From contig NZ_BMUT01000001.1 in the NCBI RefSeq assembly GCF_014650335.1, positions 425,037 to 489,036 of the forward strand: a DNA stretch of 64,000 nucleotides, read 5' to 3'. Positions 8,946-16,870 of the stretch are shown piece after piece; the first letter of the stretch is position 1, and each line of letters begins with the position of its first letter. A program made the position numbers and the translations under genes. The DNA is from Streptomyces hiroshimensis (lineage in GTDB: Bacteria; Actinomycetota; Actinomycetes; Streptomycetales; Streptomycetaceae). The notes below the pieces were generated by a model, which was not told where the DNA came from, did not search any database, and saw only the letters and a list, made by a program, of their open reading frames with translations.

Positions 8946-11831
8946 ATGACGACTCCTCACTACGCCCCGGCCGCCGCCGATCCCGTGGTGGCCGCCATGG
9001 GCGGGCTGGGGACGCCCGTCGACTGCACGGGGCTGCGCAGCCTGTCCCTCGAAGGACCGCTCGTGCTGTGGCTCGTCGAGGGCGGCGAGCTGGACCTGTT
9101 CGCCGTCGACGCCGCGCAGGCGGGCCACTGGCACTTCCTCGGCCGGCTGGAGACGGGCGCGCTCCTGCTCGGCCCGGCCGAGGGCCCCGCGCACACACTG
9201 ACCGGCCGCCCCCGGCAGGGCTGCCGCCTGCGCCGCATCGAGCTGCGCGAGCTGTACGCGTACGGCGACCAGGGCAACGGTGCGTACGACCAGGGCGGTG
9301 CGTACGACCAGGGCAGCGGCGCGTACGGCCGCTGGAACGGCACGTACGGCGCTCCCGAAGGGGTGCCGAGCCCCCTGGAGGACGCCTTCGCCCTGGGCAT
9401 CGGCCGCGGCCTGCGCGTGCTGTACCAGGCCCCGCTGGAGAGCGGCAGGCCCGGTGCCGGCCCGGGCGGGGCGGACGACGACATCCTGTGGATGCAGATC
9501 AACCCCGGCAGCGTGCAGTACGGCGCAGCCTACGAGGGGTACGCCGCGGGCACCCTCCTCGTCGACGCGGCGATGTGGCAGGGCATGGTCGACCAGCAGT
9601 ACCGCCTGCTGTACGCCCTGGACGGCTGGATCGAGGAGCTGGAGCGCGCCCACGAGGACCGTACGGCCGCCGGCATCGAGGCGGGCGAGGCCGCCCGCAC
9701 CCAGGCCGACCGGGCGCTGCTGGCCTCCATCGGCCGCTCGCGCAGGGGTTCCCGCCGCGGCGGTGCCGGCGGCGACGACGGCGCGACCTTCGAGGCGTGC
9801 CGGCTCGTGGCCGAGGCGGCGGGCATCGCGCTGTCCCGGCCGGGCGCGGCCTCGCCGGGGAGGACGGACCCCGTCGAACGCATCGCGCTCGCCTCACGGA
9901 TCCGCACCCGTACCGTCAGGCTGAGCGGCCGCTGGTGGCGCGAGGACACCGGGCCCCTGGTGGCCCGGCGCGAGGCGGACGGCGCACCGGTCGCGCTGCT
10001 GTGGCAACGCGGCGGATACCGGGCCGTCGACCCCGCCACCGGGGCGCGCGAGCGCATCGGCAAGGACAACGAAGCGGACTTCGCCGCGCGCGCCGTCATG
10101 TTCTACCGCCCGCTGCCGGACGTGCCGCTGGGACTGCTGGGGCTGGTGCGCTTCAGCGTGCGCGGCACCGGCAAGGACCTGCGCGGCATCCTGCTGGGCG
10201 GCCTGGTCGCCGTCGCCCTGGGCGCGCTCGTGCCCGTCGCCACGGGGCGCGTGCTCGGCACGTACGTACCGGCCGCCGAGACCGGCCTCATCGTGCAGAC
10301 CTGCGTGGCGCTCATCGTCACGAGCGCCGTCGCGGCGGCCTTCATGCTGCTGCAGAACATCTCCGTCCTGCGCATGGAGGGCCGCATCGAGGCCACCTTG
10401 CAGCCGGCCGTCTGGGACCGGCTGCTGCGGCTGCCGACGACGTTCTTCGCCGGCCGCTCCACCGGCGAACTGGCCTCCGCCGCCATGGGGATCAGCGCCA
10501 TCCGCCGGACGCTGTCCGGCATCGGCCCGGTCGTCCTGCAGGCCGGCACGGTCGGCACCGTGAACCTCGTGCTGCTGCTCGTCTACAGCGTGCCGCTGGC
10601 GATGGCCGCGGTCGCCATGCTGGGCGTCGTCGCGGCGGTCTTCCTGGGCCTGGGGCTGTGGCAGCTGCGCTGGCAGCGACAGCTGATCAAGCTGAGCAAC
10701 AAGCTCAACAACCAGGCCTTCCAGACCCTGAGAGGCCTGCCGAAACTGCGGGTCGCCGCGGCGGAGAGCTTCGCGTACGCCGCCTGGGCCCGCGAGTTCG
10801 CCCGCACCCGCGAGCTGCAGCAGCGCATCGGCCGGCTCAAGAACGTCGTCACGGTGCTCAACGCCGTCTGCCTGCCGCTGTGCTCGCTCGTGATGTTCAT
10901 GCTGCTGGCGGGCCCGGCCCGGGGCAGCATGTCCGCCGGGGACTTCCTCACCTTCAGCACCGCCGTGACGATGCTGCTGTCCTCCGTCACCCAGCTGACC
11001 GGCGCGCTCCTGTCGGCCGCCGCCGTACAGCCGATGTTCGAAGAGGTCAGGCCCATCCTGCAGGCGGGTGTGGAGGTGCGGGGCGGGAGCGCCCAGCCGG
11101 GCGAGCTGAGCGGCGGCATCGAGGCCGAGGGGCTGTCCTACCGCTACGGCGAGGACGGCCCGCTCGTCCTCGACGACGTGTCCTTCGCGGTGCGGCCGGG
11201 GGAGTTCGTCGCGATCGTCGGTGCCAGCGGCTGCGGCAAGTCGACCCTGCTGCGGCTGCTCATCGGCTTCGACACCCCGGCCTCCGGCAGCGTGCTCTAC
11301 GACGGCCAGGACCTCGCGGCCCTGGACCGGGCGGCCGTGCGCCGCCAGTGCGGCGTCGTCCTGCAGCACGCCCAGCCCTTCTCCGGCTCGATCCTCGACT
11401 GCATCTGCGGCACCGGCACGTTCTCCCTGGAGGAGGCGTGGGAGGCCGCCGCCATGGCGGGCCTCGCCGAGGACATCAAGGCGATGCCCATGGGCATGCA
11501 CACCATGCTCTCCGACGGCGGCGGCACCGTCTCCGGCGGCCAGCGCCAGCGCCTGATGGTCGCCCAGGCCCTCATCCGCAAGCCGCGCATCCTCTTCCTG
11601 GACGAGGCCACGAGCGCACTGGACAACGAGGCCCAGCGCGTGGTCATCGAGTCCACCCGCGCCCTGCGGGCCACCCGTATCGTCATCGCCCACCGGCTGT
11701 CCACGGTCATGGACGCCGACCGGGTCGTCGTGATGGAGCAGGGGCGGGTCGTCCAGCAGGGCCCGCCCGCGGCGCTGCTCGCCGACGCGGGCGGGCTCTT
11801 CCACGAGCTGGTCCGCCGTCAGATGACGTGA
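8946..11831 (+). CDS. NHLM bacteriocin-system ABC transporter, permease/ATPase, non-peptidase
   Basis: 961 residues. The first 330 or so residues are a soluble domain without C39 motifs, containing a local repeat of Tyr-Asp-Gln-Gly units near residue 105-135. Membrane helices occupy about residues 400-690. The ATPase carries Walker A VGASGCGKST, signature VSGGQRQR, Walker B ILFLDEATSALD and switch IAHRLST. This layout, a long N-terminal domain plus ABC exporter next to a peptidase-ABC and a short membrane-fusion protein, matches the second ABC protein of NHLM bacteriocin systems. It probably pairs with the preceding protein to form a heterodimeric exporter, but a homodimer with a separate role is possible. 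It ends the operon; the pathway-type motif for the next transcript begins about 40 bases on. Confidence 0.88.
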   Translation: MTTPHYAPAAADPVVAAMGGLGTPVDCTGLRSLSLEGPLVLWLVEGGELDLFAVDAAQAGHWHFLGRLETGALLLGPAEGPAHTLTGRPRQGCRLRRIELRELYAYGDQGNGAYDQGGAYDQGSGAYGRWNGTYGAPEGVPSPLEDAFALGIGRGLRVLYQAPLESGRPGAGPGGADDDILWMQINPGSVQYGAAYEGYAAGTLLVDAAMWQGMVDQQYRLLYALDGWIEELERAHEDRTAAGIEAGEAARTQADRALLASIGRSRRGSRRGGAGGDDGATFEACRLVAEAAGIALSRPGAASPGRTDPVERIALASRIRTRTVRLSGRWWREDTGPLVARREADGAPVALLWQRGGYRAVDPATGARERIGKDNEADFAARAVMFYRPLPDVPLGLLGLVRFSVRGTGKDLRGILLGGLVAVALGALVPVATGRVLGTYVPAAETGLIVQTCVALIVTSAVAAAFMLLQNISVLRMEGRIEATLQPAVWDRLLRLPTTFFAGRSTGELASAAMGISAIRRTLSGIGPVVLQAGTVGTVNLVLLLVYSVPLAMAAVAMLGVVAAVFLGLGLWQLRWQRQLIKLSNKLNNQAFQTLRGLPKLRVAAAESFAYAAWAREFARTRELQQRIGRLKNVVTVLNAVCLPLCSLVMFMLLAGPARGSMSAGDFLTFSTAVTMLLSSVTQLTGALLSAAAVQPMFEEVRPILQAGVEVRGGSAQPGELSGGIEAEGLSYRYGEDGPLVLDDVSFAVRPGEFVAIVGASGCGKSTLLRLLIGFDTPASGSVLYDGQDLAALDRAAVRRQCGVVLQHAQPFSGSILDCICGTGTFSLEEAWEAAAMAGLAEDIKAMPMGMHTMLSDGGGTVSGGQRQRLMVAQALIRKPRILFLDEATSALDNEAQRVVIESTRALRATRIVIAHRLSTVMDADRVVVMEQGRVVQQGPPAALLADAGGLFHELVRRQMT
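9258..9350 (+). repeat. in-gene imperfect repeats encoding GAYDQG-like units
   Basis: Four or five imperfect 18-24-base units start with GCGTACG and encode A-Y-(G/D)-x-Q/R-G-type steps within the soluble N-terminal domain of the second ABC protein. All units keep the frame. It looks like a slippage-prone, flexible linker rather than a functional site. Confidence 0.7.
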
Positions 11832-11870
11832 ACCCCCTGACGCGACAGCCCTGACGGGGAGCCCTGCCGG

Positions 11871-11904
11871 GAGTTGCCTTGTGCTTGCCGGGTCCGTTGC
11901 CTGG
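11871..11904 (-). promoter_or_regulatory. two overlapping copies of the cluster motif CCAGGCA-N7/8-GGCAAY
   Basis: Read on the minus strand, 11904-11884 gives CCAGGCA, eight bases, then GGCAAG. A second copy, 11892-11871, gives CCCGGCA, seven bases, GGCAACTC (one mismatch in the first box). The pair ends 34 bases before the ACP start. The same motif occurs at 33401-33478, 36558-36612 and 47272-47294, which suggests that the ACP/acyl-CoA dehydrogenase pair belongs to the NRPS regulon. Confidence 0.55.
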
Positions 11905-11937
11905 GACCGGTGTGCGGCCGGTCCTAACGTCGGCGGC

Positions 11938-12282
11938 ATGACTCACACGCCTCCCGCCACCGGTACCGAATCCGTCGCCCTCCTGGTGACCGAACTGGTC
12001 CGGCTGGTCGCACCGCGCAAGTCCGGCCTGGTGGAGCCGGACCAGCGCCTCGTCGGCGACCTCGGCTTCCACTCCCTGGTCCTCGCGGAACTCGGTTACA
12101 ACCTGGAGGAGCTGTTCAGCCTCCAGGAGCTCAGTCCCGAGGTGGCCATGACGCTGGAGCGGGTCGGCGACGTGACGAGGCTGATCGTCACGGAGGTGGC
12201 CGAGGGGCGGGGGACGCTGCCCGACGCGGATGCCGTATCCGCCGTCTTCACCCGCTTCGGCGCCGACGGCCCCGCGCTGTGA
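11938..12282 (+). CDS. acyl carrier protein with HSL phosphopantetheine motif
   Basis: 114 residues with the size and helical pattern of a stand-alone carrier protein. The attachment serine lies in GDLGFHSLVLAELGYNLEELF (about residue 48), where the usual DSL is HSL. The last roughly 35 residues extend beyond a typical ACP. ATG 11938 is used; the ribosome site is weak (GGCGG), and the in-frame TTG at 11881 would add residues unlike any ACP. Its stop overlaps the acyl-CoA dehydrogenase start by four bases, so the two are co-translated and the dehydrogenase probably acts on the acyl chain held here. Analogous ACP plus dehydrogenase pairs prepare lipid tails of acidic lipopeptides such as friulimicin and CDA. 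A sister role here is inference. Confidence 0.82.
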   Translation: MTHTPPATGTESVALLVTELVRLVAPRKSGLVEPDQRLVGDLGFHSLVLAELGYNLEELFSLQELSPEVAMTLERVGDVTRLIVTEVAEGRGTLPDADAVSAVFTRFGADGPAL

Positions 12283-14027
12283 CCGGCTCCGGAGCCGAGC
12301 GCCCGGCCTACGCGCTGGTCGCGGAGCTGGAACGGCTCCTGGGGGACCCCACGGCGGACACCGGCCCGTTCAGCTACGCCGAGATCGTCGCGCACGAGGA
12401 GGACGACGCCCTGCCGCCCGGGGCGCTGGACCTCCTCAGGACATGGGGGTTCCCGCGCTACATCGTCCCCGAGGAGTTCGGCGGCCGCCTGCGCAACCTG
12501 GAGCACCTCTTCCTCCTGACCCGCTCCCTGGCCCGCCGCAACCCCACCGTGGCCGTGCTGTTCGGCTCGACGCTGCTGGCCGTCAACCCCGTGTGGCTGT
12601 GGGGCGACGAGGAGCAGCGCGCCCGGGTCGCGCAGGGCATCATCTCCGGGGAACTCGCCTGCTTCGCGGTGTCCGAGCCGGACCACGGCAGCGACCTGGG
12701 AACCAACGACACCACCGCGGTGCCCGACGGCGACGGCTTCCTCCTCAACGGCGAGAAGTGGCCCGTCGGCAACGCCACCCGGGGCCGCTTCGTCATCGTC
12801 TACGCGGCCGTCGAGGGCTCCGGCTCGGCCCTGCTGCTGGTCGACAAGGAGCACCTGGCACCCGGCAGCTGGACCAACCACCCGTACGTGCGGACCGTGG
12901 GACTGCGGGGCCACGACCTCAGCGGCATCACCTTCCGGGACACCAGGGTGCCGGACGGCGTGCTGCTCGGCCGCCGCGGTGCGGGCCTGGTCGAGATCCT
13001 CCAGGCGCTCCAGATCACGCGCACGGCGATCGGCGCGCTGTCCATCGGCACCATGGACTCGGTGCTGCGCATCGGCCTGCGCCATGCGCAGGAGCGGCGG
13101 CTGTACGGCAGGGAGATCTACCACCTTCCCGTCGTACGGCGGCACTTGGTCAACGCCCACCTCGACCTGCTGATCGCCGAATGCACGGCGCTGCCGGTGG
13201 CGCGCTCGCTCTCGGCCGGGCCGTCCCGGCTGAGCCTGTGGTCGTCCGTGGTCAAGTACCTCGTGCCGACGCTCGGCGAAGAGGTCGTGAGCGAGGTCGC
13301 CCGGGTCCTGGGGGCCCGCAGCTACCTGCGCGAGGGAGTGGCCTCGGGGGTCTTCCAGAAGCTCCAGCGCGACCACGCGATCGCGAGCATCTTCGAGGGA
13401 ACCACGCACGTCAACCTGCACAACGTCGCCACGCAGCTGCCCGCGGTGGCACCGCTGGCCGACCGGCCGGCCGCCGGTGGCGAGGAGATGCTGCGGCAGC
13501 TCTTCGACTGGTCCGAGGAGGCGCCCGTGTGGCGTCCCTCGGGGCGGGCGCTGCGCCTGACCAACGCCACCGAGGACGAGATCACCCGAGGCTGGGACCC
13601 GGCCGTGGCCACGGCCCGGGAGATCGCGGAGCGCGACCTTCCGGTGGCCGAGGCCGCTGCGCTCGGCAAGGTCCTCGGCGAACTCTCGGCGCGCCGGGCG
13701 GTCTTCTACGCGGCCGTGGCGGCGGATTCCTTCGACCCGGCCTCGACGCAGGCGCAGGACCTGGCCGCCGAGCACTGCGTCCACCATGCCGCCGCCTCCT
13801 GCCTCTACACGTGGCTGTACTCCTTCGCGGCCGAGCGCGCCGCGGAGGGCGGCACCGGCTGGCTGGTGCTGGTCCTGCAGCGGCTGCTGCAGCGGCTGGA
13901 CCGGACGGCCGGGCCGGACGAGAGTCATCTGCCGTGGCTGGAGCGGCTGATGCTGTCCTGCCTCGACGGCCCGGAGTACTTCTCGCTCCGGACCGTCAAA
14001 GCAGCCGCGGGGGCGGCGCGCAGCTGA
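12279..14027 (+). CDS. acyl-CoA (acyl-ACP) dehydrogenase family protein
   Basis: 582 residues, longer than the usual 380-residue enzymes because of a C-terminal extension of about 170 residues. N-terminal helical domain: GFPRYIVPEEFGGRL. Central beta domain: ELACFAVSEPDHGSDLGTNDT (FAD/substrate contact, serine-rich). C-terminal helices contain IFEGTTHVNLHNVATQL, with the EGT glutamate expected to be the catalytic base. GTG 12279 overlaps the ACP stop (GTGA). Predicted reaction: introduction of an alpha,beta double bond in an acyl thioester, probably bound to the adjacent ACP. It ends 17 bases before a convergent regulator gene. Alternative: general fatty-acid catabolism, but coupling to an ACP argues against that. 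Confidence 0.88.
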   Translation: MTGSGAERPAYALVAELERLLGDPTADTGPFSYAEIVAHEEDDALPPGALDLLRTWGFPRYIVPEEFGGRLRNLEHLFLLTRSLARRNPTVAVLFGSTLLAVNPVWLWGDEEQRARVAQGIISGELACFAVSEPDHGSDLGTNDTTAVPDGDGFLLNGEKWPVGNATRGRFVIVYAAVEGSGSALLLVDKEHLAPGSWTNHPYVRTVGLRGHDLSGITFRDTRVPDGVLLGRRGAGLVEILQALQITRTAIGALSIGTMDSVLRIGLRHAQERRLYGREIYHLPVVRRHLVNAHLDLLIAECTALPVARSLSAGPSRLSLWSSVVKYLVPTLGEEVVSEVARVLGARSYLREGVASGVFQKLQRDHAIASIFEGTTHVNLHNVATQLPAVAPLADRPAAGGEEMLRQLFDWSEEAPVWRPSGRALRLTNATEDEITRGWDPAVATAREIAERDLPVAEAAALGKVLGELSARRAVFYAAVAADSFDPASTQAQDLAAEHCVHHAAASCLYTWLYSFAAERAAEGGTGWLVLVLQRLLQRLDRTAGPDESHLPWLERLMLSCLDGPEYFSLRTVKAAAGAARS

Positions 14028-14044
14028 CCTGCGGCGCCGCCCGG

Positions 14045-15418
14045 CTACGCGAGACAGCCCTGCTCGGGCTCCGGGATCCGCACCGGCGCGGAGCCCGCCG
14101 GGCGCTCCAGCCGGACGACGAAGTGCCGTACCAGAGCGTGGATGTGGTACGTGTACTGCTGCTCCCGTTTGATCTGCACCAGCGAGGCCTCCGCCAGCTC
14201 CGCCAGGAGCTGGGCGACCTGTGACGTCGGCCAGCCCCCGGGCCGGGCCGCGAGCGCCTCGTCCAGCGAGAAGGTGTCGGGCAGCACCGCGAGCGCGTGC
14301 AGCAGCTCGCGGTGCGGCGGGCTGAGCAGGTCGTAGCTCCAGCGCAGATTGCCCGACAGGGTGCCGTGCCGGGACAGATCGCTCGCGTCGGTCGTGCCGA
14401 GCAGCGGGAAGAGGGTCTCGCCCTGGAGCAGGGAGCTCAGCGGCAGCGCCCGCAGGCGCCGGGCGGCGATCTCGATGGCCAGCGGCAGGCCGTCGAGCAG
14501 CCGGCACAACTGGCCGACCAGCGGCAGATGGCCGCGCAGGTCCAGCGTCGGCAGGCTGGCCTCGACCCGGCGCAGGAACAGCTCCACCGCGCTCGGCACG
14601 CCGCCGTCGTCCGCGCCGCCGTGGTCGGCCGGCAGCGGCTCGACCTCCCAGGTCTTCGCCGCACTGCCGGTCAGGATGCGGCGCGAGGTGATCAGCAGAT
14701 GGAGCCCCGGGTGCTCGTCCAGCAGGCGCTGCGCGATCCGCATCGTCTGCTGGGTGATGTGCTCGGTGCCGTCCAGGACCAGCAGCCGGCGCCCGGCCGG
14801 CAAGTCGCCCCGGGACAGGGCGCCTTCACCGATCAGCTCCTCGACGGCACGGGTCAGCTCCGCGCGGGCGCCGGCGGGGTCGCGGTGCTCGGGCGGGCAG
14901 CCGTCCAGCTCGGCGACGTACACACCCCCGAGGAACAGCGGGCGGAGCAGGGCCGCCGCCGCGAGCGCCAGCCGGGTCTTGCCCACGCCGCCGGGGCCGG
15001 TGAGCACGGTCAGCCGGCTGTGCTGGGTCGCGGCCAGGACGTGCCGCATGTCGGCCTGCCGGCCCACCAGCGGATCGTGGGGCGGCCGGGGACCGTGCCA
15101 CGGCGGCAGCGCCGACGTCTTCGGCCGGTGGGGCGCCGGGCGCTGCTCCGCAGGCTGCGGCCAGTCGCCGCCGCCCCAGGGCGCGGCCTCGGAGAGCGAG
15201 GCGGTGGCGGTGCCCAGCGCCTTGAGCAGCAGGGCCACGGAACTCCGGCGCGGATTGGTGTTCGCGCCCGTTTCCAGATTGCGGATCGTGCGGACACTGA
15301 CCCCGGAGCGCTCGGCCAGCTCCTCCTGCGTCCAATTCGCGATCCTGCGCTGATTGAGCAGGAAGTCGCGCAGTTGGTGAATGTTCGATCCATCAAGAGG
15401 CAAATCGGTCATCAACAT
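14045..15418 (-). CDS. XRE-type HTH regulator with P-loop NTPase (AfsR/LAL-like, truncated form)
   Basis: 457 residues. The N-terminal helix-turn-helix includes NWTQEELAERSGVSVRTIRNLETG (about residues 28-51). A proline-rich linker leads to an NB-ARC-like ATPase with Walker A LTGPGGVGKTRLALAAA, Walker B-like RRLLVLDG and a C-terminal winged segment (YDLLSPPHRELLHALAVLPDTFSLDEALA). There is no TPR array and no LuxR C-terminus, so it is shorter than AfsR or LAL regulators. ATG 15418 lies behind AGGGGGA at 11 bases; ATG 15412 is also possible. It is divergent from the TrmB/LuxR-type regulator across 430 bases. Inference: a nucleotide-sensing transcription factor for the cluster. Its operator is unknown. 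Confidence 0.85.
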   Translation of the reverse strand: MLMTDLPLDGSNIHQLRDFLLNQRRIANWTQEELAERSGVSVRTIRNLETGANTNPRRSSVALLLKALGTATASLSEAAPWGGGDWPQPAEQRPAPHRPKTSALPPWHGPRPPHDPLVGRQADMRHVLAATQHSRLTVLTGPGGVGKTRLALAAAALLRPLFLGGVYVAELDGCPPEHRDPAGARAELTRAVEELIGEGALSRGDLPAGRRLLVLDGTEHITQQTMRIAQRLLDEHPGLHLLITSRRILTGSAAKTWEVEPLPADHGGADDGGVPSAVELFLRRVEASLPTLDLRGHLPLVGQLCRLLDGLPLAIEIAARRLRALPLSSLLQGETLFPLLGTTDASDLSRHGTLSGNLRWSYDLLSPPHRELLHALAVLPDTFSLDEALAARPGGWPTSQVAQLLAELAEASLVQIKREQQYTYHIHALVRHFVVRLERPAGSAPVRIPEPEQGCLA

Positions 15419-15847
15419 GTTTGGAAATATCCCCCTGCATGCGACATGTACGTGCCGCCCATGCGCACTCCACACGGTCCGTGTCAATCCGTGACCACCA
15501 CGCCTCTTGGTCGGAGAATCTGCGTGGTGTGCGTCGTCGCGGGACGGTGGCGGGACGGTGTGGGTATCCCCTGTGAATGGTGCATCACGGCTGACGCACG
15601 ATCGAAAACAGACGTTACTCGAAGGTACCCCCGAGACGGAGATCGCGGCGTTGGCAGGAAGTGGCGGATGGCCGTTTGGTGCCTGTGCCGTCGGGCGGCG
15701 GCCTTCCGCGCGGTGTGCCGAGGTCACGCAAGGCGTGACGGGGGCCCCTTGGGTGATCCATGCTGTGGTTGCATGTTGTCTGCGCTGTCCGCGTATGCCT
15801 ACGCTGGCGGCGGCAGGCGGATACGCCGTGGCTTGCGGGGGGCGCAG
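15419..15847. promoter_or_regulatory. 430-bp divergent promoter region between two regulator genes
   Basis: It must hold promoters for both regulators. Several ACATGT/ATGCG-like short palindromes lie near 15436-15475. No copy of the CCAGGCA-N7/8-GGYAAY motif was found here, so if one of the regulators binds that motif it does not obviously autoregulate. Open frames across the region have poor start sites and no recognisable protein. Confidence 0.5.
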
Positions 15848-16855
15848 GTGGCAGGAAGACCAGTGTTGCAACGGCTCGGTCTTGACAGGAATACCGAGGC
15901 CATATACAGACTGATGATTACCGGCCGTTACCGGTCCGTCGGCGACCTGGTGGACCGGTCGGGGCTTCCCGAAGCGGAAATTCGCTGCGCGCTGGAGCAG
16001 CTGAGGAAACTGAATTTGCTGCGCCCGTTCGGTGACGGCGTCGGACGATTGGCGGATCCGCACCTCGGCCTCAGGTCCCTGCTGCTCCAGCAGATCTCCG
16101 AGATCGAACTGGCGCTGGCGGATTTCGAAGAGGACCGGACCGCCGTCCTCACTCTCCTGGACCGGTATGACGACCTGTATCCGGGGGGCGAGATCGGTGA
16201 GTACGTCATCGGCCCGGACGCCGTGCTCGACCGCTTGCGCAAGCTCGCGGAGCGCACCACCACCGAGTGGCTGGCCTTCGTCCCGGACGGGGCCCAGTCC
16301 GTCACCTCGCTGGAGACCACCTATTCGCTGGAACTGCAGGTCCGCCGCCGGGGCGTCGCCGCCCGCACCGTCTACACCGCGAGCATCCGCAACGACGTGA
16401 CGGCCTCCCGGCAGCGCGCCGGGACCGCCGGCCGGGCGTCGTGGTGGGACGAATTCGGCGACAGGGTGAGAACGGCACCGTCGCTGCCCGTTCACATGGT
16501 CGTCATCGACCGGTCGGTGGCGGTCCTGCCCGTCGATCCACGCGACCCCTGGAGCAGCGTCGTCCTGATCTCCGCCCCCGGTGTGCTCGCCGCGCTGCTG
16601 GCCCTCTTCGAGCGGGTGTGGGAGAGCGCGGTCCCGCTCGGCAGGCCCACCCCGCCCGACGAACACGGGCTCAGCCCCCAGGAGAAGGAACTGCTGGGCC
16701 TGCTGTCGCAGGGGCTGACCGACGACGTCATCCGGCGGCGGCTCGGCGTCTCGCTGCGCACGGTGCGCAGAATGGCCGCGGACCTCTTCGCCAGGCTCGG
16801 GGCCAACAGCCGCTTCGAGGCGGGATACCGGGCCGCCAAGCGCGGCTGGATCTGA
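15848..16855 (+). CDS. TrmB-like/LuxR-type HTH transcriptional regulator
   Basis: 335 residues. The N-terminus is a winged-helix-like domain (about residues 10-75: AIYRLMITGRYRSVGDLVDRS..IRCALEQLRKLNLL), resembling TrmB-type proteins. The middle part has alpha/beta character (EYVIGPDAVLDRLRKLAERTTTEWLAF), like the phospholipase-D-like fold found behind such domains. The C-terminus is a LuxR helix-turn-helix with LSPQEKELLGLLSQGLTDDVIRRRLGVSLRTVRRMAADLFARLG. Start GTG 15848 follows a G-rich site; GTG 15863 behind AGGAAG is equally possible. Streptomyces encodes many of these orphan regulators next to secondary-metabolite clusters. It is the best local candidate to read the cluster motif, though that is inference. 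It converges on the P450 gene 15 bases away. Confidence 0.83.
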   Translation: MAGRPVLQRLGLDRNTEAIYRLMITGRYRSVGDLVDRSGLPEAEIRCALEQLRKLNLLRPFGDGVGRLADPHLGLRSLLLQQISEIELALADFEEDRTAVLTLLDRYDDLYPGGEIGEYVIGPDAVLDRLRKLAERTTTEWLAFVPDGAQSVTSLETTYSLELQVRRRGVAARTVYTASIRNDVTASRQRAGTAGRASWWDEFGDRVRTAPSLPVHMVVIDRSVAVLPVDPRDPWSSVVLISAPGVLAALLALFERVWESAVPLGRPTPPDEHGLSPQEKELLGLLSQGLTDDVIRRRLGVSLRTVRRMAADLFARLGANSRFEAGYRAAKRGWI

Positions 16856-16870
16856 CGCACGCGGCCTGTC

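Noticed and set aside
15507..15914. Open frame in the gap between the two regulators
   Set aside because: No ribosome site, no family resemblance, and it overlaps the start of the LuxR-type regulator in another frame.
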